Assembly (NCBI GenBank): GCA_964034945.1
Contig: OZ035962.1
Location: 78,637,942 to 78,701,941 of the forward strand
DNA length: 64,000 bases
Reading direction: 5' to 3'
From: Chrysopilus asiliformis
Taxonomy: Eukaryota > Arthropoda > Insecta > Diptera > Rhagionidae
Every line of letters begins with the position of its first letter. Within the stretch, counting starts at the first letter, position 1. The notes under the pieces were generated by a model. It made no database searches and was not told the origin of the DNA. It was given only the letters and a program-made list of their open reading frames with translations. This document shows, in pieces, positions 44,160 to 56,324 of the stretch. The position numbers and the translations under genes were made by a program.

Positions 44160-44535
44160 TGTTCTTTGTGATGAGGGGCTAAGCGTCAACCAAATATTTC
44201 CCTTACTTCTTACCCCCTTGTCTGCTATCTTCTTAACCGTTAAAGCAATGTTCACGCGGTGTTCGCAACAGGGTAGATCTTCCCCTCAGGAAATTTTCCG
44301 CCCACTAATATCAACCCTTTCCCTTACATGTAAACCTAGTATCGACCAATCCCCTTACATGTCTCCTGCTAATGCCTAAATCGTGAGGGCAATTTTGAAG
44401 CGGTTTTACCATTAAATAAGTTGTCCCACAGATAAATTTTCACTCACTAAACTCGCCCGCCACCTTACTTCTCACCCATCCCCCTGTTTGCTCCGAAACC
44501 GTCAGGGCAATTTTGGCGCGGTTTTCAACTTATGT
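44160..44535 (+). repeat. Degenerate tandem repeat, about three units of 115-145 bp
   Basis: Three diverged units share CCCTTACTTCTYACCC-like starts, a CTGCT/TTGCT then CCGT/CGTGAGGGCAATTTTG core and GCGGTTTTC/GCGGTGTTC. A related single unit occurs at about 14280-14380 (TAACCCCTCTCCTGCTATCT), so the unit belongs to a dispersed repeat. No coding content. Confidence 0.6.
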
Positions 44536-44699
44536 ATTTACCTTGATCAAAAAATGATCAGATTAGCTGTGTACTCTTTCATTGGAATGATTTTATGAAG
44601 ATGATGGCAAAATTGGTAGTCCCGGTTGTTCTATCGAAATTGACGAAACAAAAATCGGCAAAAGGAAATATGAACGTGGCTGAGTCGTCGAAGGAAGTT

Positions 44700-45809
44700 C
44701 CCAAGCAACCAGATAAGGCATAATGACTTGGATTAGGGCGTGGTGTCTTAAAATTGGTCGTTACGACCACACCAAGACCAGCGAATCCGCCTTATAAGGC
44801 GTGATGCCTTTTAAGGCTTTTGCAGTGGTCGTCAAGCGGTCCGACTGACCTAAATATATGCCCTGATAGTCTTAATGTTCGAATGCCTTGTTTTGGCTTT
44901 CATGGTCGTAGTGTCCTCCAGACGCCTTCATAGTCGTCCTGCCTTATAAGACCAACCTTCCACCTTTCGTCCACGAAATGCCTTATAGGGCATATTGCCT
45001 TTGAGAACACTGCAATGCCCTATTTGAGAATGCTTCGAGCATGTTTCGAGTATGCGCAGATGAATATCTGCTTCGATCTTGTTTCTAGCATACTTCGAAT
45101 GTGCTTCTAGCATTCACGGCGCGAGCCGCCATGGCGTTCATCGAAATGAAAAAAAAAACATTCCTACTGAAAATTTAAAATCTGTTTTTAAAGCACAATA
45201 TGGAAAAACATCGAATAAAAAGTAATTTTATGTGTTTGGGTACACAGCATAACTTTATTTTTACAAGAATTTTATTAAAATCGAATAAAAAAGAAAATTC
45301 TTTGAATAAATAATTTTCAAATTATATCACTAAAATCGAGAATTGCTACGGCCCACGTAAATAGAGCTCCTGGCAAAACCACTTTCTACGTAAACTTTAA
45401 ATCGCATGTGAATTGTGACAATAAAATCCACAAAAAACCTTAACATCACCGTATGAAACTATTTTGAACGTTTTTTTCCACAAAATATATCCATTAAACT
45501 TAATGATTCTTGTCTTATCTTTCTCTCCTCATGCGGCCTATAGAATAGAGAAAGACAAATAATGTCGCCAGATGAAATGTCAAAAAAATATTTCGTCATG
45601 GTAAAACAAAGCCCTATTTTGGCCTTCAAAGTCGTGATGCCTTATAGGGCGTGAAATAGGGCACTTCGTGGTCCGGCGGACCTTCCCCACTGTCGACGAT
45701 AGGTCGACGATAGTTCGACCTAGTGTCGACAAAGTCGTGGACATTACGACCAATAGGGACGCCTTTGAAGACGAAGTGTCCACTTTACGACCTATAAGGT
45801 TACTTGGGT
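44700..45809. mobile_element. Foldback-like element rich in CCTTATAGGGC motifs
   Basis: The ends match as inverted CCCAAGCAACC (44700-44710) and GGTTACTTGGG (45799-45809). The outer parts carry many copies of GCCTTATAAGGC/CCTTATAGGGC and of TTACGACC/GGTCGTAA in both orientations. TTCGAGCATGTTTCGAGTAT-like phrases repeat near 45030-45115. The middle is AT-rich with no transposase. Target duplication is unclear, so the superfamily is unassigned. Confidence 0.55.
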
Positions 45810-46641
45810 TGGATCTTGGGCATGTTTGAAAGGGGTGCAAATAATTATAGGCTCGAGATATGCCCCAACAACACTGGAGACGAAAAAAAATCTTCTGGCT
45901 CTAATAAAAAATTATGTCCATGAAGGGACAGGAATGATAACGAATTGTTGAAAGCGCTAAATGATCATGGCTGCATTCCGAAAACAGTTAATCATTCTGA
46001 GAACTTTGTTGACCTTTCTCGGGTGCTCACACACAAAACATATAAAGTTGCTAGCGCCACTCGAAGTCTAAACTTAACCGGGAATGTGTCCGAAAGAAAA
46101 TTTTGATCTCCATTATGTGAGTTTCTTCACCACTCAACCTATTTTCATTTTGTTCGCAATTGATTTTTTTAAATCCCGACCCTCATTATTTCACACTTAA
46201 TAAAAATAAACTCATTGACTTCCGATGAATTCCTACGGATCTGCAGTTGTTACTGCAAATCACTTCCAGAAAACGGTATTTTACTATGCTTACAACAACA
46301 CGGACTAAAACCAGGAACGTGGAGTCGTGGCATAAGTCACTTTGTTTTTAAATCGAAATATTTAAGGGTTTGCGTTGGGGTTTGTTATACCGTTAATTAG
46401 CAAAACTTTTCTCGAACAAAATCTCAATAACATTTTTTTTTAAATGAAGAGATACCGTTAAATTGTAATTAATGTTATCATTAACTTGATTTTTTGAAAA
46501 AGTGACTTATGCCACTTTCAAAATCAACTGCTCATATATAGTATATTAAACTACAATTAACATTTATAATCCATGTGATGTTCTTAAATAATATCAACAT
46601 ATATGGTGATATATGGTGCTCAAAAGTGGCAATTATTGAAA
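45810..46641. other. Non-coding stretch
   Basis: No supported gene. A 61-codon plus frame at 46215-46400 has several Cys residues but no recognised domain. AT-rich otherwise. Confidence 0.45.
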
Positions 46642-47498
46642 ACCCGTATGGTGATTTAACCCTAATCCGCATTCGCGGTGTCTTTGAGACACCGATGCAG
46701 TTTTGAGAGTGATTGTTACGAATGTTAAAAAAGTTGTTGCATTCATGCTCCTTGACTTTGTTTTTTTAAGCCAATACTATTTAAAAACGAAAAAAAAAAA
46801 TAATTTTTTTTACTACAACAATAATATTTCGCTTTTATGAAATTTACCCTTAATCCACGCAGGCGGTGTCTCAAAGACACCGTAACGGTTTTACCAGCAA
46901 AGAAAGGTTATTTTGGTATCACTTTGCTTCTATTTCGCAAAATATCAGACTGTGGTAGGCGATAATAACTGTAGCACTTCCCAAAAGAGAAAACGTTGCT
47001 TCCTGTGTCCCCATTTCTAAGGTCGCGCTTTGAAGCAGATAAGTGCAAATCCAAGAAAAATGTTTGTAACGAAAATTCTTAAAAATCAATTTTATGCTAC
47101 AATTATAAAAAGTACGAATAATGTATATACAAATGAATAAATATTATTAACTGAATTAAAAAATGCAAACTCAAAAAAAAATGTTTTTATTAAATTATTC
47201 TATTTTTCCGGCATGGTGTCTTTCAGACACCGCCTGCGTGGATTAAGGACAAAATTAGCCTGAGCTGATTAGGGTTAAGTGAACAGCGAACAGTTGTATC
47301 AAAATTCCACTTTGAAATCAAACTTTCTAATTAGATTTTTTTTAAATTTATTCCAATCGAATTTTGATATATGGTAGTTTTATGTAGAATCATATCCTAA
47401 AAAACTTTTGTTCTTGGACTTTTTTGATAGGATGCACCCTTTTTGAGATACTCGCAAAAAACGTTTTCGTTTGTACCCTTTGGTTTCACCAAACGGGT
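46642..47498 (+). mobile_element. TIR element family D, copy 2, split by a piggyBac-like MITE
   Basis: Left end ACCCGTATGGTGA at 46642, right end TCACCAAACGGGT at 47486-47498. Only a short left part precedes the inserted element. The body resumes after TTAA at 47279 with GAACAGCGAACAGTTGTATC and continues to the GATGCACCC segment. It lacks the GGACGGAC microsatellite and the region around it, so it is also internally deleted. Confidence 0.8.
46660..47274. mobile_element. piggyBac-like MITE at TTAA (615 bp)
   Basis: Flanked by TTAA at 46656-46659 and 47275-47278. Ends are CCCTAATCCGC and the reverse complement of CCCTAATCAGC. Three copies of a GGTGTCTTTGAGACACC-type dyad sit at about 46677, 46866 and 47215, the last two with CGCAGGCGG/CCGCCTGCG beside them. 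The ends and target fit the piggyBac superfamily. No transposase. Related in design, not in sequence, to the element at 13159. Confidence 0.87.
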
Positions 47499-49715
47499 GT
47501 AAAAAAGCCAATATCATGAGAACGGTACGTCGTACAGAAAAGTTCCAAAAGTAAAAAATATTTAAAATACGGTTTTACACAAATCTCCCATACATCAAAA
47601 TCCAATTGGAGTAACTTTAGGAAAAAGTACAGTGGGAGATACATATGGTAGACACACATATATGCGTGAATTTCGGAAAGTTCCACATCAGTGACCATTC
47701 CCGTATATATATATATTGAAAGTACACTTTCCACGGATTTTTTCGACAAAAACTCAGAGTGGTCAATTAAGAGGATCTAAGAAAAAATTTTTTTTAAAAC
47801 TTTAATATTTTTTTTCACCAACTTTTTTTTGTCCAATTTGTTTTTTATATTTTTTACAACATTGGCCCATTGGTCTGTACAACATATATTTTTTTCATCC
47901 AAATCGGTTCAGCCGTTTTCGAGAAAAAAATACTTTTATATTTTGCTTTGAACCTCTCTCCCACCAAAAATAAGGGGGGTACAGGATTCATACTTTGCAG
48001 AAACAATAAAGACTTTAATACCAACATCTGGTAAAAGTTTCAAGATGATATCTTCTTAGGCCGTTTTCCCATAGTTATCCGGCTAGTCCCTTTTTAAAGA
48101 CCAGGCTCCAAATCTGACTCCTCACCCCTAACTAAAACTTCACTTTTTTGCATAAAAAAATCTGTGACTTAATAAATATGTAGGTACTTAATAAAAATAC
48201 AATAATATGCAAAAATAACCAAAATAAAATAGTTTTATTTAAAAAGAATATAAATCGGCAAAAAACACGTTTCTACAGGTCCAACAGGTAAGCATAGTCC
48301 CTTAATTTATGGCTGCCGAAAAAATATTTAATAGGACTATAATTTTCCATCATCATCGACGGTTTAACCAAACTTGTGGTAAGAAATAAATCCTAGGATA
48401 ACTAATTTTTTTTAAAATTTATTTACCGAGGCGTTCATTAACTTAAACAGTTTTCCTATACAATAAATCCGTTCCGAAGCCCTAGAAGACTGCATGAAAA
48501 ACCTTTATTAACACTTTTCCGAGTTCATAGACCGAAAAATTGTTCATAAACCAAGTTCCACTGTACCTAATGAAAACTTGCAAATTACTTTTCATGATTT
48601 CAATTATCGCAGTCAGGTAAAATCAATCACAGATACAGCGATATAATCTCGGAATTCAATCTTTTTGAGACAATTATCATGAGATCTAATTTTCCATTGT
48701 TTCGAGGACATCAAAGCATCAAAAGAAAAAAACTTTTTCGCTTCGATGTACACATTTCACGTCCCCATAATCAAATATGCCAGTGTAGAATTTCTAGAAA
48801 AAAATCTCATAAAATTCAGTTGACTCTGAGCAACTTTATGGTCGTAAAAGTTGAAATTGACCTTAAGGTGCGCAATTCTCTAGTCTAGGCAGCCTAATTT
48901 GTGTTCTTTTTAAATGAGCGGAAAAATAAAATAAATTCACCTGTGGTCCATAAATTCAATTAATGTTTATACATTCATATAGTCTTGGCACGGTTTACTA
49001 CACTATACAATAATATTACTATTAGATACTCAATGGATTCGTATCGTATTATTTCGAATTAAGCAAAAATTGTGTTTATAGTGACCGACCGCATTATGCA
49101 ATTTCGATGATTACCTCTGATATGCAAAATGGGAAGACCATTTTCCATTGGAATCTAGTTATTCTAGTAAAATAATTACAGTATTTAGCGATATGTGACT
49201 TTGTCATACCGCATCAACATGATTTAATAGCGAAAAGGGGTTCAAAGGGGTCCCAGTCACATTGACTGTTCTACAACAACTTAAATAACTACTGAACTAA
49301 ACTGATCTTAAGTTTAGTTACATTTCGAATTATTGTTGAGATCTCAAGGTAAATTGTGCTAATATTATTTTAATTGGGTTTTTCAAATGATCTTGAAATC
49401 ATTCATAGGTAAAAAAGAGTTCCCGATCTATCTTTAAATATGAGATATTTTTATCTAAATATACTTGGAATTGACTGGGAATTTAAATATCTATTTTCAA
49501 GTTAAATTCCACATGATTTTATTATTACAAGATTTGTTCGTGGCATTATTAAATAATTTTACCGAAACCAATTAGTCAGAAAACTTTTATAGAGCTCGAT
49601 CGTGGCTAGATTTTTTATTTATTTTTTTCTACAAGTTTTCAACTTCAAATGAAAATTTGATCTACTAAGGGGCTAGAAATAATAGATATTTATTATACAA
49701 GTATTAAAGTTATAC
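47499..49715. other. AT-rich non-coding stretch
   Basis: No supported gene. Parts resemble the flanks of families C and D (TCGGTTCAGCCGTTTTCGAG near 47905). GTTCATAAACCAAGTTCCACTG near 48551 resembles a pogo-like right end without a partner. TACAGTAAAACCTCGTATAC at 49714-49733 resembles a left end, also alone. Confidence 0.45.
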
Positions 49716-50142
49716 AGTAAAACCTCGTATACGGCGGTTTCGATATAAGGCAATTTTCAATTTTCTCAGCACACACAAAATTTTTTTTTCTTTTTCAAAA
49801 ACCGAAAAAATTATCGAAAATTTAAAAAAAACGAAATGTTTTAAGGGGCGCAGATTTTGAACTTAAAAGTTTAAAACGAGAACCTGGGCCAAGTTCTTAG
49901 GTTTTCTCAATCGGATGGATAGATCAATTTCACATAAAATCGAGATAATTTTATCACAGTTTGAGTCGTTCTGAGATAATCTTAAATTTTAAAACTAAAC
50001 TAGGATATATATCTGCACATAAAAGTCAATTTAAAAGCAATAATAAGCAATAAAACTTCAAATTAATAAAACAACATTTAATTTCTTCTTTTACTGCTAA
50101 ACTTTCTTAAAATTTACAAGTTCACATTTTAAATATTTTTAT

Positions 50143-50737
50143 ACTCGTATGATGAAACCAAAGGGTAGATTAAATTTGCCTTACCGTTTGTAACGCCAAA
50201 ATCCCGTCATAACACACAAAAATGAATTACACCAGTGTGTTTAGAATGATAAAAAAAGTTGAATTTAGCATGTCCGTCCGTCTGTCTGTCCGTCCGTCTG
50301 TCCGTCCGTCTATCCGTCCGTCTGTCCATCCGTCCGTCCGTCCGTCCGCCTGTCCGTCCGTCTCTCTGTCTGTCCATCTGTGGCGCGGATTGCGGGCGTA
50401 CGGATTGAGCTAGAGACTTGAAATATTGCACAGATCCGTTTTTCGTAAAATGTGAGGCTAAGTTCGTTAATGGGCAAAAATGGACCTTTAGGGGGGGTAC
50501 CCCCCTTACGAACAAAAACGATTTTTGCGAATATCTCAAAAACGGTGCATCTTATCAAAAAAGTGCAAGAACAAAAGTTATTTATAATATGATTCCCCTT
50601 AAAACTCCCATACATCAAAATCCGACTGGAATAAATTTAAACAAATCTTATTGGAAAGTTTGACTTCAAAGTGGAATTTTGATACAACTGTTCGCCGTTC
50701 ACTTAAACTTCGAATAATGCCATATCACCATACGGGT
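50143..50737 (-). mobile_element. TIR element family D, copy 3 (inverted, about 595 bp)
   Basis: Ends ACTCGTATGATGA at 50143-50155 (two changes) and TCACCATACGGGT at 50725-50737. It carries a CCGTCCGTCTGTCTGTCC microsatellite (about 50272-50372) and GGTGCATCTTATCAAAAAAG, the reverse of copy 1. It is longer than copy 1 mainly through microsatellite growth. Frames reading the microsatellite are artefacts. Confidence 0.82.
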
Positions 50738-50891
50738 TTTCAATAATTGCCAAATTGACAATTATAGTTTTTTTTATGTTTTTTTTGCTTCAGTTTTCTT
50801 AGCAATTATTTTCCATTCATTTTCCAGTCTATATTTTATCAAATCACATTAAAAGTAATTTATGCAACTAAAAATATGTATATATAAAAAA

Positions 50892-51525
50892 TAACAGCAC
50901 ATGACTTTCTTATACAAAATCTACGCTCTTGCGCAATTTCCAGGTATACTATAACCAGAGGAAGAAAATTTTAGTTTATATAAAAAAATAAATTTATATT
51001 TTACAAAATTCAAAATATCGCGATAACGGTGAAAGATAACGATTTACAGTAAAAGGCAGAAATGTAGAAAATTTTAACAACTTTAATTCTTCTTTTAAGT
51101 GTTTTTTCGAAATATCGTTAGTTTGCAAGCTATTCGCAAAAATATTTTTTTTTGTTTTTATAGAAAATATATCAATAACGGTAAAATATAGCGGATAACT
51201 GTGAAAGATAAAATGGTTTATAAGAAACTATTAAAGGTATTGAAATTATTTACATTTCTGCCTTTTACCGTAAATCGATATCTTTTACCGTTATCAAAAT
51301 ACAGTAGAATCCCGATAATTCGTACCCCGATAATTCGTATATCCCGCTAATTCGTATGAATTTGCTGGTCCCTTGAAATACGAATTATACGGATTCTACT
51401 GTATTTCACTATTTGTAAAATAAAAATTCATATTTTTAATGAAACTAATATTTTATTCGTCAGGTAAATTGTGCAGAAATTTAGATTTTGTATAAGAAAG
51501 TCATATGCTGTTTACATCAGATATT
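50892..51525. mobile_element. Foldback element with long arms, one arm carrying a nested MITE
   Basis: The left arm (about 50892-51090) and right arm (about 51236-51525) are diverged inverted copies. Left ACATGACTTTCTTATACAAA matches right TTTGTATAAGAAAGTCATAT. Left GGCAGAAATGTAG matches right CATTTCTGCC. The right arm is interrupted by a 100-bp TIR element (51302-51401), and removing it restores the alignment. Related sequence is at 39660-40040. No coding capacity. Confidence 0.75.
51302..51401. mobile_element. 100-bp pogo-like MITE with TA duplication
   Basis: Starts CAGTAGAATCC and ends GGATTCTACTG, flanked by TA at 51300-51301 and TA at 51402-51403. The subterminal ATAATTCGTA motif is repeated three times on the left and once inverted on the right (TACGAATTAT). 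At 100 bp it is close to ends only. CAGT start and TA target fit the pogo/Tigger group. Confidence 0.88.
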
Positions 51526-53080
51526 TCTTTTGAAATTACCAGCGAATGTTTGTCAATTTCTTTAAAATTTGATTCCCTAATTGATCAAACAAATATTGCA
51601 ACTTTAAGATAATCTTCAGCTAAGATGCAATTAAATTAACGAACCACTCGCTAGTCAATTTTATTTCCTGTCACAAGGTCCCATAACTCAAATTTGATAT
51701 GATCCATCATTGAGCCGTTAGCAAATAATTTCAAAATCTCCTTTCTATATTAATTCCTTTTGGTATATTCTGAGATTAAGCTGAGTGTTGCAAGTGGCAG
51801 CTGATCAAGTGATGTTTATTGTTTCATCACTAATAGAGAAATCCTAATCCGATACCTAATCAATATCTTAACTCACGAAAATTCATTTTTTTTCTTACCT
51901 CAAGATACATACCTGTGTATACATACCGACCGGCATTCACCAGGTAGACTGTTGCACTTGCCAATTGAACTCCATCGATAGGCCCGAGGACCTTATAGCC
52001 CAGCACTATGGCTGACTGGGAAGATTATTGAGATCTAAACAGCGACATCCAACTACCGTGGATGCAATGCTATTATTTTCTCACCGCCAAGCCGCCACCA
52101 CCTCCACCTTCCACTAAACAATCGCGTTTGGCTCCAAAAAATTTCGAATGCATGCAAATTCGCATAACAATGCAATTGCCCCGATCAAGATTGTTTGAAT
52201 TGGACTCAATGCAATTCAATCCAAATCGAAGATCTATACTCATTGTGGTCTTACGAAATTCTTAGCAATTTTTTCGTCTTCTCCGAAGAAATAATAACAA
52301 TAATGAAGTGATAGTCTTACTTGGCTGTGATTTTTTGGATTAGATGCCGCTCCCAAATTGGAATGTTGTCAAATTGAATTAGCACCAATAGCCATAGAAG
52401 AGTTCATTCCGGTTGCCACCCACCATCGTCTATACATAACTGCGGTGCTTCGGCAAAACATTTTCATCACTACTAGTTGGATTTATTTCGGTAACAGCAG
52501 CCGCAATGGAAGCATTTTTAGTGCAACTTGATCGGTCACAATCAAGGTGTTTCTTATTGTCATTAGCGGCAGTTATAGAGAGTTTTAGCACCTTCTCGAT
52601 TTGGCTGTTAAAAAATCTTTCGTTCCCACGGAATCCGTAATTACGTATCACTGACGGACCACTTGACAAAAATGTTTGCAATTACACTTAGTACCAGCGA
52701 TTCGACACACCGAATCACCAAAGTTCGTGACTCAATAATGGACTAGAGTAGTACTAGATTACAAAATCGGATCACCTGTAATTTATTTGGATGATGAGTC
52801 ATGCATGAGGGTGGGGTATAGGTATACCTGTTTCTTGGGCTATTGCAACATCTGAAATTGTGGATAATAAAGAAAATAAATTTAAACTAAAATTTTAATA
52901 TCAAAATTAATAAAAAAATTCTTTTTCAAATGTTAACATTAAGGCGATTCGTGTTATCTCGGAAACGCCTCGTCAACTGTTGAAGCTTACGACCGCATAA
53001 AAAAACGGAAAATCTTTTACGCGACCACTATAAGTTTATATCACGTCGAAATTAAGCAAACCTCAAATATGGAGATTTCG
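51526..53080. other. Non-coding stretch, partly less AT-rich
   Basis: 51900-52700 is less AT-rich. A plus frame at 52062-52265 has a short Pro run and a minus frame at 52430-52681 lacks domains; neither is convincing. No TIR element or RNA gene was recognised. Confidence 0.4.
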
Positions 53081-53142
53081 AGAAATTGCGAAATTTAGCG
53101 GCAACAAAAGGAATTTTCTTTTGTGCAATAAGAATTTCCATA

Positions 53143-53181
53143 TTCTCTCTCTCCCTCTCTCTCTTTCTCTATCTCTCTCTT

Positions 53182-53219
<38 letters not shown>

Positions 53220-53395
53220 GGCTACAACGGGTTTACGGTCTTGGCCTGCCGCGATGTCTCTCGCCAGAGGTCCCAGTCGCGTGCCGATGGCTTTCAGTTT
53301 TGCATCCCAATTCTCTTCGCGTCCTGGTCAACGCCATCTTGCCATCTGAGGTTGAGCCTTCCTCGTCGTATTGTTGTTAAAAACCACGAAGACCG
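53143..53395 (-). mobile_element. 5'-truncated non-LTR retrotransposon tail with GA-repeat 3' end
   Basis: On the minus strand 53375-53220 encodes a decayed version of the conserved C-terminal motif of LINE reverse transcriptase proteins: RRGRLNLRWQDGVDQDAKR, then after a stop ARDWDLWRE. It is followed by a (GA)n tract of about 75 bp (53143-53218), as expected for the 3' tail. At least two stop codons interrupt it. A second copy of the same family lies at 61727-62505. Confidence 0.72.
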
Positions 53396-53935
53396 AGCCA
53401 TGCTCAGCGACCTCAAAATTCTACTTTGGCTGATTTTGGGGGAAAAACTAAGTTTACAATATCTTTACAGAGCTTTTCCAGAGTTTTTAAATTCCCGACC
53501 TAGAAAGCTAGAACTAAAACTAACGCGCGATAACAAAATTTCATAGAAATTGGTTGAGTGGTTATTGAGTAATCGCTGTCACCGATTTTTGAAACGTTGT
53601 TTTGAGACACCAGGCTAGGGTTATCGAGGGGAGGGAAAAGTCAGGTTTGTAGTGGAAAACTCAGGTTTGTAGTGGAAAAATCGAAAGCCCTTAGCCCCCT
53701 TAGTAATACTGTAAAGTTTCATTAAAATCGGACCACCCAATTCGAAGATAACAGGCGAGGGGTATCGAAGGGGAATTTTCTCAGGGGTGAGACCTATCTA
53801 GATCGATTTATTGTCCCCGAAAATCCCTAACCACCAAGTTTCGTGAAAATCGTTAGGCGGGTTTTCGAGATCCTTTGTGCAGACAGACAGACAGACAGAC
53901 AAACTTTCCTCGTATTATATTATAGGATAACCTAC
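53396..53935. other. Repeat-like stretch with CAGA microsatellite
   Basis: Contains a direct repeat (CAGGTTTGTAGTGGAAAA at about 53642 and 53663), phrases such as TTTCGTGAAAATCGTTAGGCGG followed by GACAGACAGACAGACAGACA (about 53881-53900), and CCTCGTATTATATTATAGGA. This layout is familiar from dispersed insect repeats, but no ends were defined. Confidence 0.5.
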
Positions 53936-54254
53936 CACCTAGGCGGAGTTTTCCATATCTTAATGAATTTTAATTTTTCGCTAACTCTCGGCGTTTTAAA
54001 CTTCTAATTTTGTGACTGCTGTGCAAAAACTCTAGAACGGATGATCGATTCTACAAAAAAATATATAAAAATTACGATCATGTAACACTTCGCGTAAAAA
54101 TACGCAAATACGCAACTGGTTTTGTTATCTGGTTTCATGACTGTAAATTTTCAAACTTTTGTAACTCCAATTGGAACTATAAATCCAGGAAAAATATATT
54201 CAAGAAGAATACAATATGAATTGAAATTATTTGGTATTTTCTTATTACTTCAAC
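53936..54254. other. Short non-coding stretch
   Basis: AT-rich, no supported feature. It would include the upstream region of the small frame at 54255. Confidence 0.4.
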
Positions 54255-54416
54255 ATGGATTCGACATATTCTATCGATTCAGCAAGGTCGATCGGAAAAA
54301 CCTCGATTGGTGATGCTCATCATGACTTTGATGAATATGCCTACAACGAGCCTAATCAAAGGAAAGGTTGCTTCGGTTTGTGTGTTCCTAAAGACATCGA
54401 TCGGCGCAAAAGATGA
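54255..54416 (+). CDS. Possible small hydrophilic protein or exon (53 aa)
   Basis: An ATG in a good fly-type context (CAACATGG) opens a 53-residue frame that is strongly hydrophilic. It has a Ser-rich start (MDSTYSIDSARSIGKTS), an acidic centre (HHDFDEYAY), a Cys pair in GCFGLC and a basic end (DIDRRKR). The lack of the Lys/Asn/Ile/Phe bias seen in chance frames here makes it more interesting than its neighbours. No family was recognised. It could be a small protein, a terminal exon or chance. Confidence 0.3.
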   Translation: MDSTYSIDSARSIGKTSIGDAHHDFDEYAYNEPNQRKGCFGLCVPKDIDRRKR

Positions 54417-56320
54417 ATGAATAATTGCACCCAACAATCTTGTTTTAACAAACTTCACCAAAACGTCGATCGATCGATCGATCAAATGCGATCACATACA
54501 TGAATACATGAGTAATTTTATCGCATCACCATTTAGAAGCTTACAACATATATTCGTAGCCCCCATATAAAGCATTCCTGTAGTATCAAAATAACAATCA
54601 ATTCTGATTTATTAACGGAAAAATGTTATTTTCAAGGTAAAATATTTAATGGCAAACATATCGCGGCTGATGAAGTTATTGGATCTCCGATCGTATTTGA
54701 GTGTGATCAATCTAATTAACGAAAATTTAGAAACCTGTTAATTTTTGCAAAATTAAAACGTTTAGACTCTCTGATGGTGGCGAATTAGGCATCATGAATC
54801 ATTGGCCAAACCGCTCTGCCATAAACAAAGCGATCAAATTAGATTCGCGAGGACACGATTATGTTGTTCTAGTTCTCACACCCACGTTCCCTTTTCTACA
54901 TAGTAATTGTATCTTATGTTCTTTTATGTTGGCTAGAATTGTTCGACTTGGTGGCTTTCCGTTGGCATAGCCGGAAAATTGATGCCATTTGGTGTCGGCG
55001 CAGTGCACAATGTCTGCATAATTGTTCTATTTATCATACGTTTTTCATTTTTGCGTTATTAATTCGCCACAGCCACTTTGGAGTGATGCCGTCAGAATTA
55101 TTTCTTGTGCAAAACTCGAATCCGAAAGCCTTCTTGTGCCATTGAAGGTGTTCTTATAGTGAACGAGTTGGCACTTAACAATATAAAAAAAACAATCAAA
55201 TCATAACAACATAAGTAATAATGGAATCAAAATCTACATGAATCAACTAAAACGGCCAGATAGATAGAAGCAAAATGGGATGCGATGGCTTGAAACGGAA
55301 CCCTCACGTACTGATAACGAAAACCTTACGGAATCCTATTGTTTCTGGTCCGTGGGTTAAGAAAAGGTTAAGGACGATGCCTGGTTATGCAACCAGGTGG
55401 ATCACAGAATTGACGGTGTGGCAGTGCACTATTGTCAATGGATCGAATTGAATAACTATTATGCGCTGCTGCTTCGATGAAGGTGCCTTCAACGAGTTAT
55501 TGTTCCAAACAGAACATTAAAAGAGAGCGGTTCTTGCAACATCTTCAACAATATTCAGCTAGCCAGGTATGATACTAGAGTGGTGGATGAATTCATGGTT
55601 CCATAGAGCTCATCCGTGTAAGATCTTCTTGGTTCGGATCTTGCAGAATTCTCCTCAACATATGATTTGTACGCTGCTGGTGTGGTTGTGCTGGCTGACT
55701 ATTTTGATTACACGATCATTTTGTACTTGTTTTGTCTACTTTATGGATTCAATGGAATTGCAGTAATAATATGAAAATTATAATTTTATTATTGAAATAT
55801 TAAAATTAGCCGACGGGTCGATTTGATTGGAATGTCTGAAGGTAGAGCGTACTACTGCTGCTGCTCGGCAACTCACTGAACTAAACAAAGTATAATCAAA
55901 GAGGTAGGTCAAGGCTGCAAAATACTCTTTGTCTCTAATCTATGTTGCTATGGTTGATGTTTCTGTGACTGTTACAAGATGGATATGGAGGATGACTACT
56001 GATGAACAATCGTGAAATAAGTATTTTTCGCCTATTATTTTCAATGGAATCAATTGTTTCATTATTATTATATTTTAATATTATTGAATGCGGTGTCTAA
56101 TAAGCCACAACTACTACAAAATACGTGAAAAAGTAAAAATCTAAAGATTAATTTACACCTGAAGACGTAAATTTTTGCCATTCCATAGTTAACCGATTAG
56201 ATCATTAAATCTTGGTCCATTTATCACAAGAGGTCGTAAAGTGGGCATCACGTCTTAAATTTTGAATAATTTCATGACTCTGTTGTTGCAGCGTCTACTT
56301 GTACCCTCTTGTGTTTCTTA
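54417..56320. other. Non-coding stretch
   Basis: No supported gene. A (CGAT)n tract lies at about 54466-54483. 54780-55760 is less AT-rich and holds several 60-70 codon plus frames without domains, so it may contain unrecognised exon or UTR sequence. Confidence 0.4.
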
Positions 56321-56324
56321 CTTT

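Noticed and set aside
50207..50618. Arg-Thr-Asp-Gly-rich frames
   Set aside because: They translate the CCGT/GACG microsatellite inside family D.
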